DNA of 64,000 nt from Chryseobacterium herbae (GTDB taxonomy: Bacteria > Bacteroidota > Bacteroidia > Flavobacteriales > Weeksellaceae), in the NCBI RefSeq assembly GCF_025154075.1, contig NZ_JAOAMU010000009.1:124001-188000 (forward strand), in the 5' to 3' direction. The notes beneath the pieces were generated by a model. The model did no database searches. It had not been told where the DNA came from and saw nothing but the letters and a program-made list of their open reading frames with translations. Of this stretch, positions 1-8,691 are shown piece by piece. Position 1 is the stretch's first letter, and each line of letters begins with the position of its first letter. The translations under genes were made by a program, and so were the position numbers.

Positions 1-83
1 TTTCTTAATGACCTTCCCAAAGACATTCCGGCCGATAATCCGGCATAACTTCCTCCTATGATGATAACGTCGTAGTTTTTCAT
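1..83 (-). CDS. NAD(P)/FAD-dependent oxidoreductase, N-terminus only
   Basis: Reading the minus strand from an ATG at 83 gives 27 codons starting MKNYDVIIIGGSYAGLSAGM, then leaves the window. A hydrophobic beta strand followed by GGSYAGLSAG is the dinucleotide-binding Rossmann start of thioredoxin-reductase-like FAD oxidoreductases, which usually have the GxGxxG loop in this form in Bacteroidota. The rest of the protein is outside the window, so substrate and partner cannot be judged. Confidence 0.7.
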   Translation of the reverse strand, partial: MKNYDVIIIGGSYAGLSAGMSLGRSLR

Positions 84-256
84 GAATGATGAATGATGAA
101 TGATGATTGCTGTGAGAAGGTTTACCATAAGCCTGTCTCAACTTCTTTGTTTTTCTCTTTTGCTTTGACAAAGTTAATACAAAATTTAATTAAAGTAACA
201 ATGTTGCATTAATATTTTCTATCATGATCATTTGATGAAAGAAAGGATAAAGAAAA
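84..256. other. Non-coding gap with short ATGATGA-type word repeats
   Basis: No gene is supported between the oxidoreductase start and the metallo-beta-lactamase stop (84-493). Just upstream of the oxidoreductase, 83-110 holds several near-tandem copies of gatgaat. A 15-bp hairpin follows at 257-297. A 72-codon plus-strand frame at 308-526 overlaps the beta-lactamase 3' end and looks like chance. Confidence 0.5.
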
Positions 257-297
257 ACAGCTGATTTTAAACCTGTAAAGAATTTAAAATCAGCTGT
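257..297 (-). terminator. Intrinsic terminator, probably of the metallo-beta-lactamase transcript
   Basis: A perfect 15-bp inverted repeat (257-271 with 283-297, 11-nt loop) begins acagctgattttaaa. On the minus strand it is followed by a T-rich tract (241-256 on plus), the usual shape of a rho-independent terminator reading leftward. It lies about 200 bp past the beta-lactamase stop, so that gene is its likely client. Confidence 0.6.
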
Positions 298-493
298 CAG
301 TTGATATATGATGGAAAAGTTTTGCTTAAAGAAAGGAAGTTTGAGAATGAAAGAAGGAAGTTATGGAAAACCCGAAAAGAGATTTATATTTTTTATCAAA
401 TTTAATTTAACTATCAGAGCTAACATGACGGATAGTAACTTCCAGCCTCCCTCTTCCATCTTCCAGCCATATTCTTTAACACGCTCGAATAGT

Positions 494-1243
494 TTAATTC
501 TTAAACAGTTTAATGGTATAGTCTAAAAGTTCCTGCCCTCCTATTTCTCCATGTCCCGGCATTACGATCTTCACGTCGGGATATTGGGCTTTTATTTTTT
601 CAACGGTTTGAGACCAGGCCTGAACATTAGCATCACCCAGATAGCCTTTCGTAGCATCTACTTCTTTGATCAAACAACCTCCGAACATGGCTTTTTCATC
701 AGGAATATAAGCAACAACATTGTCTTTTGTATGTCCTTCTCCAAAGTATTTCAATACAATTTTATGTTTTCCAGCATTCAGAGTTAAGGTGTCATTGAAT
801 CCGTGACCGGGAACGTTGGCGCCCGTTTGTTTTGCCAGCTCTATGGTTTTATTATTGGCATAAGACGGAATATTATTTTTATCAAATTCTTTCAGTCCGC
901 CCAGACAGTCATCATGAAAATGGGTCGCAACAACGGCATTCACCTTTGAATGAAGGTTATTTTTGATCCATGAAATCAATTCTTCAGAGCTTTTATCGTT
1001 GGTTGGTGTATCCAGAATTACGGTTTCATTACCATCTTTTACAATCATTCCATTGCATTCCACTTTTCCAAATGAATCCGTATTTAAATAGGATATATGC
1101 TGATAAATACCATCCGACAGTTGAATGATAGACAAATTATCAGTTTTGTACATCACTTTAGCTTTCTCCTGTTTTTTCTGAGAAGTACAGCTAAAAGCAA
1201 ACAGCGCTGAGGATAACAGCAAAATTTTAGACAGTGATTTCAT
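494..1243 (-). CDS. Subclass B1 metallo-beta-lactamase, predicted lipoprotein
   Basis: Zinc hydrolase expected to open beta-lactam rings, including carbapenems if it behaves like known B1 enzymes. All six B1 zinc ligands are visible: H108, H110 and D112 in HFHDDCLGG, H171 in EGHTKD, C190 in GGCLI and H231 in PGHGE. Length (249 aa) is normal for the family. The signal peptide ends LFAFSC with C19 a plausible lipidation site, so the enzyme is probably anchored to a membrane rather than free in the periplasm. It is monocistronic with its own terminator. Chromosomal B1 enzymes are typical of Chryseobacterium and relatives; I cannot place it in a named allele family such as IND or CGB from memory. 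Confidence 0.88.
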   Translation of the reverse strand: MKSLSKILLLSSALFAFSCTSQKKQEKAKVMYKTDNLSIIQLSDGIYQHISYLNTDSFGKVECNGMIVKDGNETVILDTPTNDKSSEELISWIKNNLHSKVNAVVATHFHDDCLGGLKEFDKNNIPSYANNKTIELAKQTGANVPGHGFNDTLTLNAGKHKIVLKYFGEGHTKDNVVAYIPDEKAMFGGCLIKEVDATKGYLGDANVQAWSQTVEKIKAQYPDVKIVMPGHGEIGGQELLDYTIKLFKN

Positions 1244-1321
1244 AGGTGTATTACATTACAGCTAAATTAGAAAATATTTCTCCCTCTAAGGGGATAAGCC
1301 ATAGTTAATTAAGTGTTAATA

Positions 1322-2839
1322 TCACCATTTCGCTGTATCAATTTCACTTTGAATTTTCTTCCTGATATCAATTTTAGCTCCTTCAAAACTAAAGATGGTA
1401 GTTCCCTTTTCCCTGGCAAACTTATTGACAATGGAATCAGCCGCTTTACCGCTGTTAAAATAATGACCTGTTTCTTTGAGTTCATCTTCATCTTTGGAAA
1501 ATTCTTTCACGCGAATCAGATTAGCATACTTTTTACTCAGATCAAACCAATTGATGTAATCTGCATTAAAGGAAACCGCTTTTATATCATTTTTTGAATA
1601 ATAATTGATGGCTCCTGCCTGTCCGTAATTATCACAGAGAACTAGTGTATTTCCGGATTTTGACAGGTGGGCATATTCTTTATCTACTTTTTCAGCAAGC
1701 TCTTTCCAGCCCTGCATATCTGCAAAATCCTGAGGTAGCGGATGATCTTCCCCATCTTCCCAACGGAGCAGTCCCATTTTTTTGTACGGTTCGGGATGAC
1801 TGATAATGTATTCCGTACTTTTATTGGGAAAAGCGACCTGATACAACGGTAGAAATAGCAAAATAGGAAGTACAATAAAGACCGGTTTAAGAAATTTCTT
1901 CCAGCCATTCTCAAAAATAGGAGCCAGAAAAACAGCCCCGAATCCTATTAATACAGGATAAAGACCAATGGCATAATAATCTTTAGCCTTAAAAAATACA
2001 AACAGGACGATCGTCACGATATACATCCAAAAGAAAGACCTGAATTTCTCAAACGGCTTATAAAACAGCAAGGCATACAATCCTGCTATGATTACTAAAA
2101 ATGAGCCTATAAAAAACAAAATCTGGGATTTAAAAAAGTCAAATCTATCGACATGTACCAGCTGTCTTTCTGCGAGTTCTTTCATATGGTGGATCACAGG
2201 AAAACCGTTACTATATTGCCACAGCAGATTGGGCAGCATAATCATAAGGGCTAATAATCCGGCACCATAAAGATGGGGCTGGAGAAAGATCTTCCTCTGC
2301 TTTGTCAGTAGAACAGCGGGGATAATTCCCAATACGGAAAAGACAATATTGTATTTATTCAGGAAACCTATTCCGAAGATCACAGCGGCTATGTAGAGCC
2401 ATTTTATTTTTTCGGAATTAAAATACCTGGTCAGTACATAATACATAAGTGTCCAAAGAAGAACTTCCAGAGAAGTCGGCTGAAAAAGCATATTGAGCCG
2501 GAGCAGTACTGAAAGCAGAATTCCCGTTGAGGCCAGAATTTTGGCATATAAATTACCCTGAAGTTCTTCAATTATTTTCCAAACCACAACAATCGTCAAT
2601 GCTCCGAAGAGGGCCGGAAAAAATTTAACCCAAAAGACTGAACCTCCGGCTATTTTAACCAGCCAAGCCAGCCATGAATTAACGGGCGGCACAGAAAGGT
2701 ATCCCCACGCAAGATGCCTGCCCTGATCAAGGTGTAAGTATTCATCCCGGTGCAGTTCATATTCAGGGCTGATGAGGGAATACTGGAGAATGAATTTTGC
2801 GATGATAAAGAAAAAGAGAATCAGGTAGTTTTTCTTCAT
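1322..2839 (-). CDS. GT39/ArnT-like membrane glycosyltransferase
   Basis: A 505-residue polytopic membrane protein. After the first transmembrane segment comes ELHRDEYLHLDQGRHLAWGY with an Asp-Glu pair at 32-33, the conserved acidic site of the first periplasmic loop in the dolichyl-phosphate-mannose mannosyltransferase/ArnT superfamily. Roughly nine hydrophobic segments follow, and a soluble C-terminal domain occupies about the last 150 residues. Such enzymes move a sugar from a polyprenyl-phosphate donor to lipid or protein on the outer face of the inner membrane; donor and acceptor here are unknown. The zinc-ribbon gene at 2852 ends 12 bp upstream of its start, so both are probably one transcript. 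Confidence 0.75.
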   Translation of the reverse strand: MKKNYLILFFFIIAKFILQYSLISPEYELHRDEYLHLDQGRHLAWGYLSVPPVNSWLAWLVKIAGGSVFWVKFFPALFGALTIVVVWKIIEELQGNLYAKILASTGILLSVLLRLNMLFQPTSLEVLLWTLMYYVLTRYFNSEKIKWLYIAAVIFGIGFLNKYNIVFSVLGIIPAVLLTKQRKIFLQPHLYGAGLLALMIMLPNLLWQYSNGFPVIHHMKELAERQLVHVDRFDFFKSQILFFIGSFLVIIAGLYALLFYKPFEKFRSFFWMYIVTIVLFVFFKAKDYYAIGLYPVLIGFGAVFLAPIFENGWKKFLKPVFIVLPILLFLPLYQVAFPNKSTEYIISHPEPYKKMGLLRWEDGEDHPLPQDFADMQGWKELAEKVDKEYAHLSKSGNTLVLCDNYGQAGAINYYSKNDIKAVSFNADYINWFDLSKKYANLIRVKEFSKDEDELKETGHYFNSGKAADSIVNKFAREKGTTIFSFEGAKIDIRKKIQSEIDTAKW

Positions 2840-2851
2840 GGGAGGATGATT

Positions 2852-3415
2852 TTAAGCTGTTTCAAATTTCTGACGGATTATTTCTGCTTTGACATCGGAT
2901 ACTTTTCGTGTCCAAAATTGAATATATTCACGTTTTTCAGGAAATTCCCGGTCCGTTTTATTTTGGCCGCTGAGGACGTTGTCTTTGTACTCTTCCAAAG
3001 TATTTTTTAAGTACTCTTCATAGTCTTTAGAGTTTTGGGGAATGTAACCAATCCCGTCACACCCGCAGCTGTGAAAACACCTTCCAATGATAAAGAGGCC
3101 TTCTACAATTTTCCATTCTTTAACAGCGGTTTTTTTTGGGGCTTTAAAATCCCATCCCAGGTCTGCCATCAGATTTCCACATTCGGGACATTTGATTTGC
3201 CTTGCGTTGATCTCTTCTACCAGTGCATCCAGTTCTTCTTTTTTAGCTTTTGTAAAAACATCGCCCACTTTTCTTATCGTTCCATCCGGCTGGTGATAGA
3301 CTTTTTCTTTTTCAATTCTTGAAAGGATATCATACGTATCGGTCTGCTTAAATGATTTTCTGCATTTAAAACAGGTGTAATGGGATTTATATGTTTTTCG
3401 GGCATACCTGCACAT
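2852..3415 (-). CDS. Hypothetical cytosolic zinc-ribbon protein
   Basis: Unrecognised 187-residue protein. Cysteines come in pairs: C15-x2-C18 near the N-terminus, C76-x2-C79 (KCPECG), and a C113-x3-C117-x-C119 cluster, which together could bind one or two zinc ions. There is no signal peptide or membrane segment, and the C-terminus is highly charged. It sits directly upstream of the glycosyltransferase in the same direction, but nothing in the sequence ties their functions. A TAnnTTTG promoter element (TAAATTTG) lies at 3432-3439, 17-24 bp before the start codon, supporting transcription from here. Confidence 0.65.
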   Translation of the reverse strand: MCRYARKTYKSHYTCFKCRKSFKQTDTYDILSRIEKEKVYHQPDGTIRKVGDVFTKAKKEELDALVEEINARQIKCPECGNLMADLGWDFKAPKKTAVKEWKIVEGLFIIGRCFHSCGCDGIGYIPQNSKDYEEYLKNTLEEYKDNVLSGQNKTDREFPEKREYIQFWTRKVSDVKAEIIRQKFETA

Positions 3416-3431
3416 GTCTTTATTTTAGTAT

Positions 3432-3439
3432 CAAATTTA
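3432..3439 (-). promoter_or_regulatory. Candidate -7 element (TAAATTTG) for the zinc-ribbon gene
   Basis: On the minus strand TAAATTTG matches the Bacteroidota -7 consensus TAnnTTTG. It is placed correctly just upstream of the start at 3415. No clear -33 TTG at the ideal distance was seen. Confidence 0.4.
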
Positions 3440-3478
3440 CCAATTCCATTTCAGAGATGAACAGACCTTATCCATAAA

Positions 3479-3508
3479 AAAATCCTGAGAAAAATTTCCC
3501 AGGATTTT
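3479..3508 (-). terminator. Intrinsic terminator of the export operon
   Basis: The arms aaaatcctg (3479-3487) and caggatttt (3500-3508) pair, and on the minus strand the hairpin runs into a T tract. It lies 28 bp past the adaptor stop at 3536, closing the operon that begins at 8691. Confidence 0.65.
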
Positions 3509-3535
3509 ACAGTTTAAATATATAGTGATTGTTTA

Positions 3536-4729
3536 CTATTTTTTCTTTTCTTTAAGCTCTTCCTTGTCTTTATCGGAAGGGTTCCATACTTTCACTTCAG
3601 AGTCTTTGCTGATTCCTGAAAGGATCTGTACATTGATTCCATCGCTGGCCCCTAATTTCACATATACTTTCTTGAACTTTCCATCCTTCTGCTTTACTTC
3701 TACGAAAGGTGTGTCTTTACCGTTTTTCTTTTCGTACTGAACCAGTGATTCATCCAACAGCAATGCGTTTTTCTCAGATTTAAGTACAATTTCTCCGTTG
3801 GCAGAGAAACCGGCTCTGATATATTCATTGTTAGGATTCGTTACATCTCCTTCTACCGGAAATTTGATGGTTCCCAAGTTGTCTTTTCCTTTAGGCGCGA
3901 TCATCGTCAGTTTTCCCGGGAATGTTTTGTTCTGAAGGGCACCGATCACGATTTTCATATCCATTCCCTGCTTCAGCTTTCCAGCCTGAGCTTCATCTAT
4001 TTCTCCCTGAAAGATCAAATAATTAAGGTCTGCAATAGAACAGATCGTTGTACCTGCATTGAACGAGTTGGCCTCGATTACCTGGCTTCCTACTTTCACA
4101 GGAACTTCAAGAACGGTACCTGATGCTTTGGAACGGATCTGTGTTGTGGCCAGCCCCTGAAGTTCAGGAGTCGCTCCGGTTTTTACAATCAGTAATCTTT
4201 TTTGAGCCGTCGCCAACTGTTGGTTAGCATTTCTAAGACTCTGCTGTTGTGAAAACAATTGCTGCTGTGAGTTTAAATACTCCTGCTTAGAAATTACACC
4301 CTGCTTAAACAGTTTTTCCTGCATAGCATACTGCTTCTGCATATTTTCAACATTCATTTGGGCATTACTGATCTGCAGCTGAGAGTTTACCACTTCCTGC
4401 TGAGCGTTGTTCACATCAGCAATGTTAGGAATAATTCTCACGGTAGCGATCAGCTGTCCTGCTACCACTTTATCGCCTTCATCTACCAAAATTTTATCAA
4501 TGATTCCCGCAATGTTCGGCTTGATCTCAATTTCTTCTTTCGGAACAATTTTTCCTGTCGCCATCACCTTATCTTCCATGTTCTGGTACGATGGTTTTCT
4601 GGTCAGGAAAGCTTCACTCTCTTTAGAATTTGATTTCACGAGATACCCGATCCCGAAGAACAATGCCACTGCAAATAAAAGCCCCAGTACAATATAAATG
4701 GCTTTTTTCCAAGTGAATTTCTTTTTCAT
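3536..4729 (-). CDS. MacA-like periplasmic adaptor (HlyD/RND adaptor family)
   Basis: A 397-residue membrane-fusion protein. Residues about 10-30 form one transmembrane anchor. A first half-lipoyl segment (GIIDKILVDEGDKVVAGQL) follows, then a long Gln/Asn-rich alpha-helical hairpin (about residues 105-170), the return lipoyl segment, and beta-barrel and membrane-proximal domains. It would bridge the inner-membrane ABC transporter encoded upstream to an outer-membrane TolC-type duct, which is not encoded here. It is the last gene of the operon ATPase, four-helix-bundle pseudogene, permease, permease, adaptor. Substrate unknown; homologous systems export macrolides, peptides or lipoproteins. 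Confidence 0.82.
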   Translation of the reverse strand: MKKKFTWKKAIYIVLGLLFAVALFFGIGYLVKSNSKESEAFLTRKPSYQNMEDKVMATGKIVPKEEIEIKPNIAGIIDKILVDEGDKVVAGQLIATVRIIPNIADVNNAQQEVVNSQLQISNAQMNVENMQKQYAMQEKLFKQGVISKQEYLNSQQQLFSQQQSLRNANQQLATAQKRLLIVKTGATPELQGLATTQIRSKASGTVLEVPVKVGSQVIEANSFNAGTTICSIADLNYLIFQGEIDEAQAGKLKQGMDMKIVIGALQNKTFPGKLTMIAPKGKDNLGTIKFPVEGDVTNPNNEYIRAGFSANGEIVLKSEKNALLLDESLVQYEKKNGKDTPFVEVKQKDGKFKKVYVKLGASDGINVQILSGISKDSEVKVWNPSDKDKEELKEKKK

Positions 4730-4867
4730 ATTTCTAGTTTATTTTTTACTATTAAAAGGAGGAAATTGATTGAAAAGATTTAAATATTTAACGATTTAAA
4801 CATTAAAAAAATCCGTCCCTATTTTCAAATTTCCAAATTATTTCATTTTCAAATTAACACATCAGCA

Positions 4868-6139
4868 TTACTCCGATCTCAATGCTTCAATAGGTCTGAT
4901 TTTTACGGCTCTCTGTGCCGGGATCATTCCGATAATAAGGCCCAGGATCACCATTACAGCCATAGCTCCGAATACGTTTCCGTAATTGACCGTCGGATTA
5001 TAGAAAGGGAATTCATCCTGGTTCTGCGTCACTGCATTTAAAATAATGAGGACAAAGATTCCGCACATGAATCCGAGAATCCCCGAGGACAGCGTAATCA
5101 CTACACTTTCCAACAGAATCTGGTTTCTTACTTCGGCAGGTTTTGCGCCTAAAGCTCTCCGAATACCGATTTCTTTGGTTCTTTCTTTTACGGTGATCAG
5201 AAGGATATTCGAGATGGCGATAACTCCTGCAAGAATGGTCAGCGTTCCTACGATAATGGTGAGAAGCTGCATTCCGGTAAGGAATCCCGTCAGTTTTTTA
5301 AATTCTTTTCCTAAGTTGAAACTTCCAAAAGCATTGGTGTCTTCGGGAGATACTTTATTTTGAGTTTTCAGTACCTGCTTTACATCTTCCTCTACTCCGT
5401 TTACATTGGCATTGGGCTTACTTACAATCGCAAACATGTCAATCTGTTCTCCGGCATTATACATTTTGGTATACGTGGAAAGGGGAATAAATGCAGTCTG
5501 GTCATTTTCAAATCCACCCCCTTTTTTCACCCTGAAAACTCCGATCACGTTAAAAAATATTCCTTTTATATTGACCTGTTTTCCTACCGGATTTTCTTTT
5601 TTCTTGGCATCAAAGAAGTTCTTGTAGATCTCTTCTCCAATCACCACTACATTTTTATTTCCCATCACATCGGCATCATTGATATAACGTCCGAAAATAA
5701 GTTTCTTCTCTGAAATTTTATTTCCCACCGAGTAATCCCCCGTAAGCGAATAAGTCCCGTTTTTTCCGTTTCTGGACATCGATTCGCCAGGTGTTCCGGT
5801 AAAGCTTCCTCTTGCATTTTGGGGTGAGATATAATCGATAGCACTTACTTTTCTTTTCAGCATATCCATATCGGATAAGTTGAGATGAACCTGTCTGCCT
5901 TTGGGAAATCCATCATAAGGAATGGAAGTTTTCTGAGCCCAAAGAAAAATAGAATTGGTAGCAAATCCGGAAAATAGTTTATCAAAACCATTCTCCATCC
6001 CTTTTGCTGCTCCAAGAAGACTCACATACAAAAACATTCCCCAGCCTACACCAATCATGGTAAGGAACGTACGAAGCTTATTATTCCTCAGTGAATAATA
6101 AATTTCCTGCCAAGTATCTTTTTTAAATAATATGTTCAC
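4868..6139 (-). CDS. MacB/FtsX-type ABC transporter permease (second)
   Basis: Inner-membrane permease of 423 residues with the MacB layout: an N-terminal transmembrane helix (about residues 20-45, beginning RTFLTMIGVGWGMFLYVSLL), a large periplasmic MacB_PCD domain, then three helices of the FtsX domain with the coupling-helix motif VKERTKEIGIRRALGAKP. It lacks its own ATPase domain; the ATPase is the separate gene at 8002. It is a diverged paralogue of the next permease (6204), with which it probably forms a heterodimer. Such mechanotransmission transporters drive the MacA adaptor rather than moving substrate through the membrane. Confidence 0.82.
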   Translation of the reverse strand: MNILFKKDTWQEIYYSLRNNKLRTFLTMIGVGWGMFLYVSLLGAAKGMENGFDKLFSGFATNSIFLWAQKTSIPYDGFPKGRQVHLNLSDMDMLKRKVSAIDYISPQNARGSFTGTPGESMSRNGKNGTYSLTGDYSVGNKISEKKLIFGRYINDADVMGNKNVVVIGEEIYKNFFDAKKKENPVGKQVNIKGIFFNVIGVFRVKKGGGFENDQTAFIPLSTYTKMYNAGEQIDMFAIVSKPNANVNGVEEDVKQVLKTQNKVSPEDTNAFGSFNLGKEFKKLTGFLTGMQLLTIIVGTLTILAGVIAISNILLITVKERTKEIGIRRALGAKPAEVRNQILLESVVITLSSGILGFMCGIFVLIILNAVTQNQDEFPFYNPTVNYGNVFGAMAVMVILGLIIGMIPAQRAVKIRPIEALRSE

Positions 6140-6203
6140 TTCTTTGAGTTATAAGTTTAAAATATAATTGATGATTGATAAATGATAATTGATCATCACA
6201 TCA

Positions 6204-7433
6204 CTATTCGGTTCTTAACGCCTCTATCGGTTTGATTCTCGAAGCTCTGTACGCCGGAACAAATCCTGCAATAAGCCCTGAAAATACCAAAGCAATAAAT
6301 GCCATAAAGATGGTCACCCAGCCTACGCTAGGACTTTTGATAAAATATTCTTCGAGACTGTCTCCGATTAAGCTGAGTGCCAGAACGCCTATTCCCACTC
6401 CAACAATACCTGAAACTACCGTTATTACGACACTTTCCTGCACAATCAGCGCTACAATACTTCTTGGTTTGGCACCGATAGCCTTACGGACACCGATCTC
6501 TTTGGTTCTTTCTTTAACGATATACACCATGATGTTACTGATCCCGATGATCCCCGCCAATAATGTTCCCATCCCGATAAAACCTACAATAATGGTCAGT
6601 ACGGCCATAAACTGGAAGGTTTCATTCATATTCTTGGCATTATTCCAGACACGGACTCCGTTTTCATCGTCTGGAGCAACATTCTTTCTTGATTTTAATC
6701 TGTCTTTAAGTTCGTCACCATATTTAATGGCTTGTTCGGGACTCAACTTTTCATTATAGGCGATATATACCGTCGATACCGTATCAGAGCCTTTTTTCAT
6801 TTGCTGAAGTGTCGTGATAGGAACTGCAATATGTCTTTCGTCCCAGTCTCCTCCGTCATCAGAAAATACGCCTACCACTTTGAACATGGTTCCATTGATG
6901 TTCAGGTCTTTTCCTACCGGACTTCCGTTCTTAATCAGGTCACGCTGAACCATTCTTCCGATTACGGCAACGTTTTGCTTTCTCTGAAGATCCATATCCG
7001 TCAGATAACGTCCGTCCAGCATTTTTCTGTTCTCAATGACCTTTTCTCCCGGTTCTGCACCATTTACCTGGTAAGTACCGCTTTCTTTGCCGTATTTCAC
7101 CATTAAACTTGTGGTGTATCTCGGGCTGGCATCGCCTACTTTGTCTTTATCTGCATTGATCAGGAAGTCGTAGTCGTCATTATTCATGGTGACTGTTCTG
7201 TCAGACTGAAGCCCTTTATAAGCCATGGTGGTTTTACCCGTATAGATCGTGATCAGATTCTGTGCATCTCTTGCAAAACCTTCGGTAAAAGCATTCTGAA
7301 GCCCCTTTCCTATTCCGAAAAGAACCACAAAAATAAACAGCCCCAAAGCCACTGTAAACCCCGAAAGCACCGTCCGCAATACATTACTGCGAATAGAACT
7401 GAATATTTCCTGCCAACGATCTAGGTCAAACAT
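6204..7433 (-). CDS. MacB/FtsX-type ABC transporter permease (first)
   Basis: Same architecture as its neighbour at 4868: N-terminal helix, MacB_PCD periplasmic domain, three C-terminal FtsX helices and VKERTKEIGVRKAIGAKP. I start it at MFDLDRWQEIF (7433), because this aligns with the FKKDTWQEIYYSLRNN start of the paralogue; a further ATG at 7463 would add ten uninformative residues. The two permeases are 64 bp apart and differ throughout, so the duplication is old. Confidence 0.8.
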   Translation of the reverse strand: MFDLDRWQEIFSSIRSNVLRTVLSGFTVALGLFIFVVLFGIGKGLQNAFTEGFARDAQNLITIYTGKTTMAYKGLQSDRTVTMNNDDYDFLINADKDKVGDASPRYTTSLMVKYGKESGTYQVNGAEPGEKVIENRKMLDGRYLTDMDLQRKQNVAVIGRMVQRDLIKNGSPVGKDLNINGTMFKVVGVFSDDGGDWDERHIAVPITTLQQMKKGSDTVSTVYIAYNEKLSPEQAIKYGDELKDRLKSRKNVAPDDENGVRVWNNAKNMNETFQFMAVLTIIVGFIGMGTLLAGIIGISNIMVYIVKERTKEIGVRKAIGAKPRSIVALIVQESVVITVVSGIVGVGIGVLALSLIGDSLEEYFIKSPSVGWVTIFMAFIALVFSGLIAGFVPAYRASRIKPIEALRTE

Positions 7434-7525
7434 AGTTTTATTTTTTACTTTGTAAAAAGTCAATTAACTGCGTTGTAAATTTTCTTCGAAGTCAATTAAC
7501 CTTGTTGTCAATGATAGAATTGTTT

Positions 7526-7926
7526 CTAAAATAAATTTTTATCCTCTATTGACAATTCACAATTATTTTTTACACTTTTTTTCAACATCCCACTTAACAA
7601 GATAAATGTTGTTTTTATTAAGTTTCCAATTTTTATTAATTCTTCTTTTTTGATATAATTACAATCTATAACGATATCAAAACACGAATCTAGTTCTATC
7701 ACCGAACCTCTGGCTATTTCAAAATATCTTTTTCTTTCAATTTCCGACTTTCTGGAACACCCTTCTGTTATATTCAATACAACCGAAGTTGAAGCTCTGC
7801 GTATCTGATCTGTAAGATTAAATCTCTCACTATCCGGAATCACAGATAAAATTTATAACATTCAATTCTTAACTGTCTGGCCGATTGATAAACATCAAGT
7901 TTATAATGGTTCAGATTCAAAAACAT
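7526..7926 (-). pseudogene. Frameshifted four-helix-bundle (S23/IVP family) protein
   Basis: The frame ending at 7526 carries the family core: ERFNLTDQIRRASTSVVLNI, then TEGCSRKSEIERKRYFEIA, to a C-terminal helix. Its first available codon is a GTG at 7843, in mid-helix, and the usual N-terminal helix is missing. That helix is found upstream in another frame: an ATG at 7926 gives MFLNLNHYKLDVYQSARQLR followed by IECYKFYL and a stop at about 7842. Joining the two halves needs a one-base change near 7843-7850. The family is named from proteins encoded by insertions in 23S rRNA genes and also occurs free-standing; its role is unknown. It interrupts the ABC export operon between ATPase and permease. 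Confidence 0.8.
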
Positions 7927-8001
7927 GATTACTTTTTTTCATTTGTATTTGTGTGTTCTTTATTACTTAATTAAAATTGATAATTCACCATTCACCATTG
8001 T

Positions 8002-8691
8002 TTACAAAACAACCTGCTTAATAAACTCATCACTTTCAATGATGCCGTCTTTCAGGATAACGTTTCTTTTCGTTTGTGCAGCTACATCCGGTTCGTGGGT
8101 GACAACGATAATGGTTCTCCCTTCGTTATTGATGTCCTGAAGAAGTTTCATAATATCATGCGTTGTTTTGGAATCCAATGCTCCGGTTGGCTCATCTGCC
8201 AGAACTACCTTAGGATCTGTGATCAGCGCTCTTGCGATAGCTACCCTCTGTTTCTGTCCACCGGAAAGTTCGTTGGGTAAGTGATCTGCCCATTGAGCAA
8301 GACCTACTTTCTCCAGATATTCCATTGCTTTTTTGTTACGTTCTTTTCTGGGAACATTCTGATAGTATAAAGGAAGCGCTACATTTTCCAGAGCCGTTTT
8401 ATAGCTGATCAGGTTGAAAGACTGAAATATAAAGCCCAGAAACTTACTTCTGTACTCTGCCGCTTTCACCTCAGAAAGATGTTCGATAGGAACGTTGTCC
8501 AGCTCATAAGTCCCTGAATCTTTTTCATCCAGAATACCGATGATATTAAGAAGCGTGGACTTTCCGGACCCGGAACTTCCCATAATAGAAACAAACTCGC
8601 CTTCGGAAATATTAAGATTAATACCCTTAAGAACGTGCAGCTTGCTTTTCCCCGTATCGTATGATTTATGTAAATCCTGAATTACTAACAT
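8002..8691 (-). CDS. MacB/LolD-type ABC transporter ATPase
   Basis: A 229-residue ATPase with all motifs: Walker A GSSGSGKST (38-46), Q-loop Q91, signature LSGGQ (143-147), Walker B VVLADE (163-168), D-loop and switch H200 in VVTHE. Length and motif context match the LolD/MacB ATPases that pair with FtsX-type permeases. It is the first gene of the operon that continues with the four-helix-bundle pseudogene, two permeases and the adaptor, so it should power that exporter from the cytoplasmic face. Confidence 0.9.
   Translation of the reverse strand: MLVIQDLHKSYDTGKSKLHVLKGINLNISEGEFVSIMGSSGSGKSTLLNIIGILDEKDSGTYELDNVPIEHLSEVKAAEYRSKFLGFIFQSFNLISYKTALENVALPLYYQNVPRKERNKKAMEYLEKVGLAQWADHLPNELSGGQKQRVAIARALITDPKVVLADEPTGALDSKTTHDIMKLLQDINNEGRTIIVVTHEPDVAAQTKRNVILKDGIIESDEFIKQVVL

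Noticed and set aside
308..526. 72-codon frame on the plus strand
   Set aside because: It overlaps the beta-lactamase 3' end, has no recognisable protein features and crosses repeat words.
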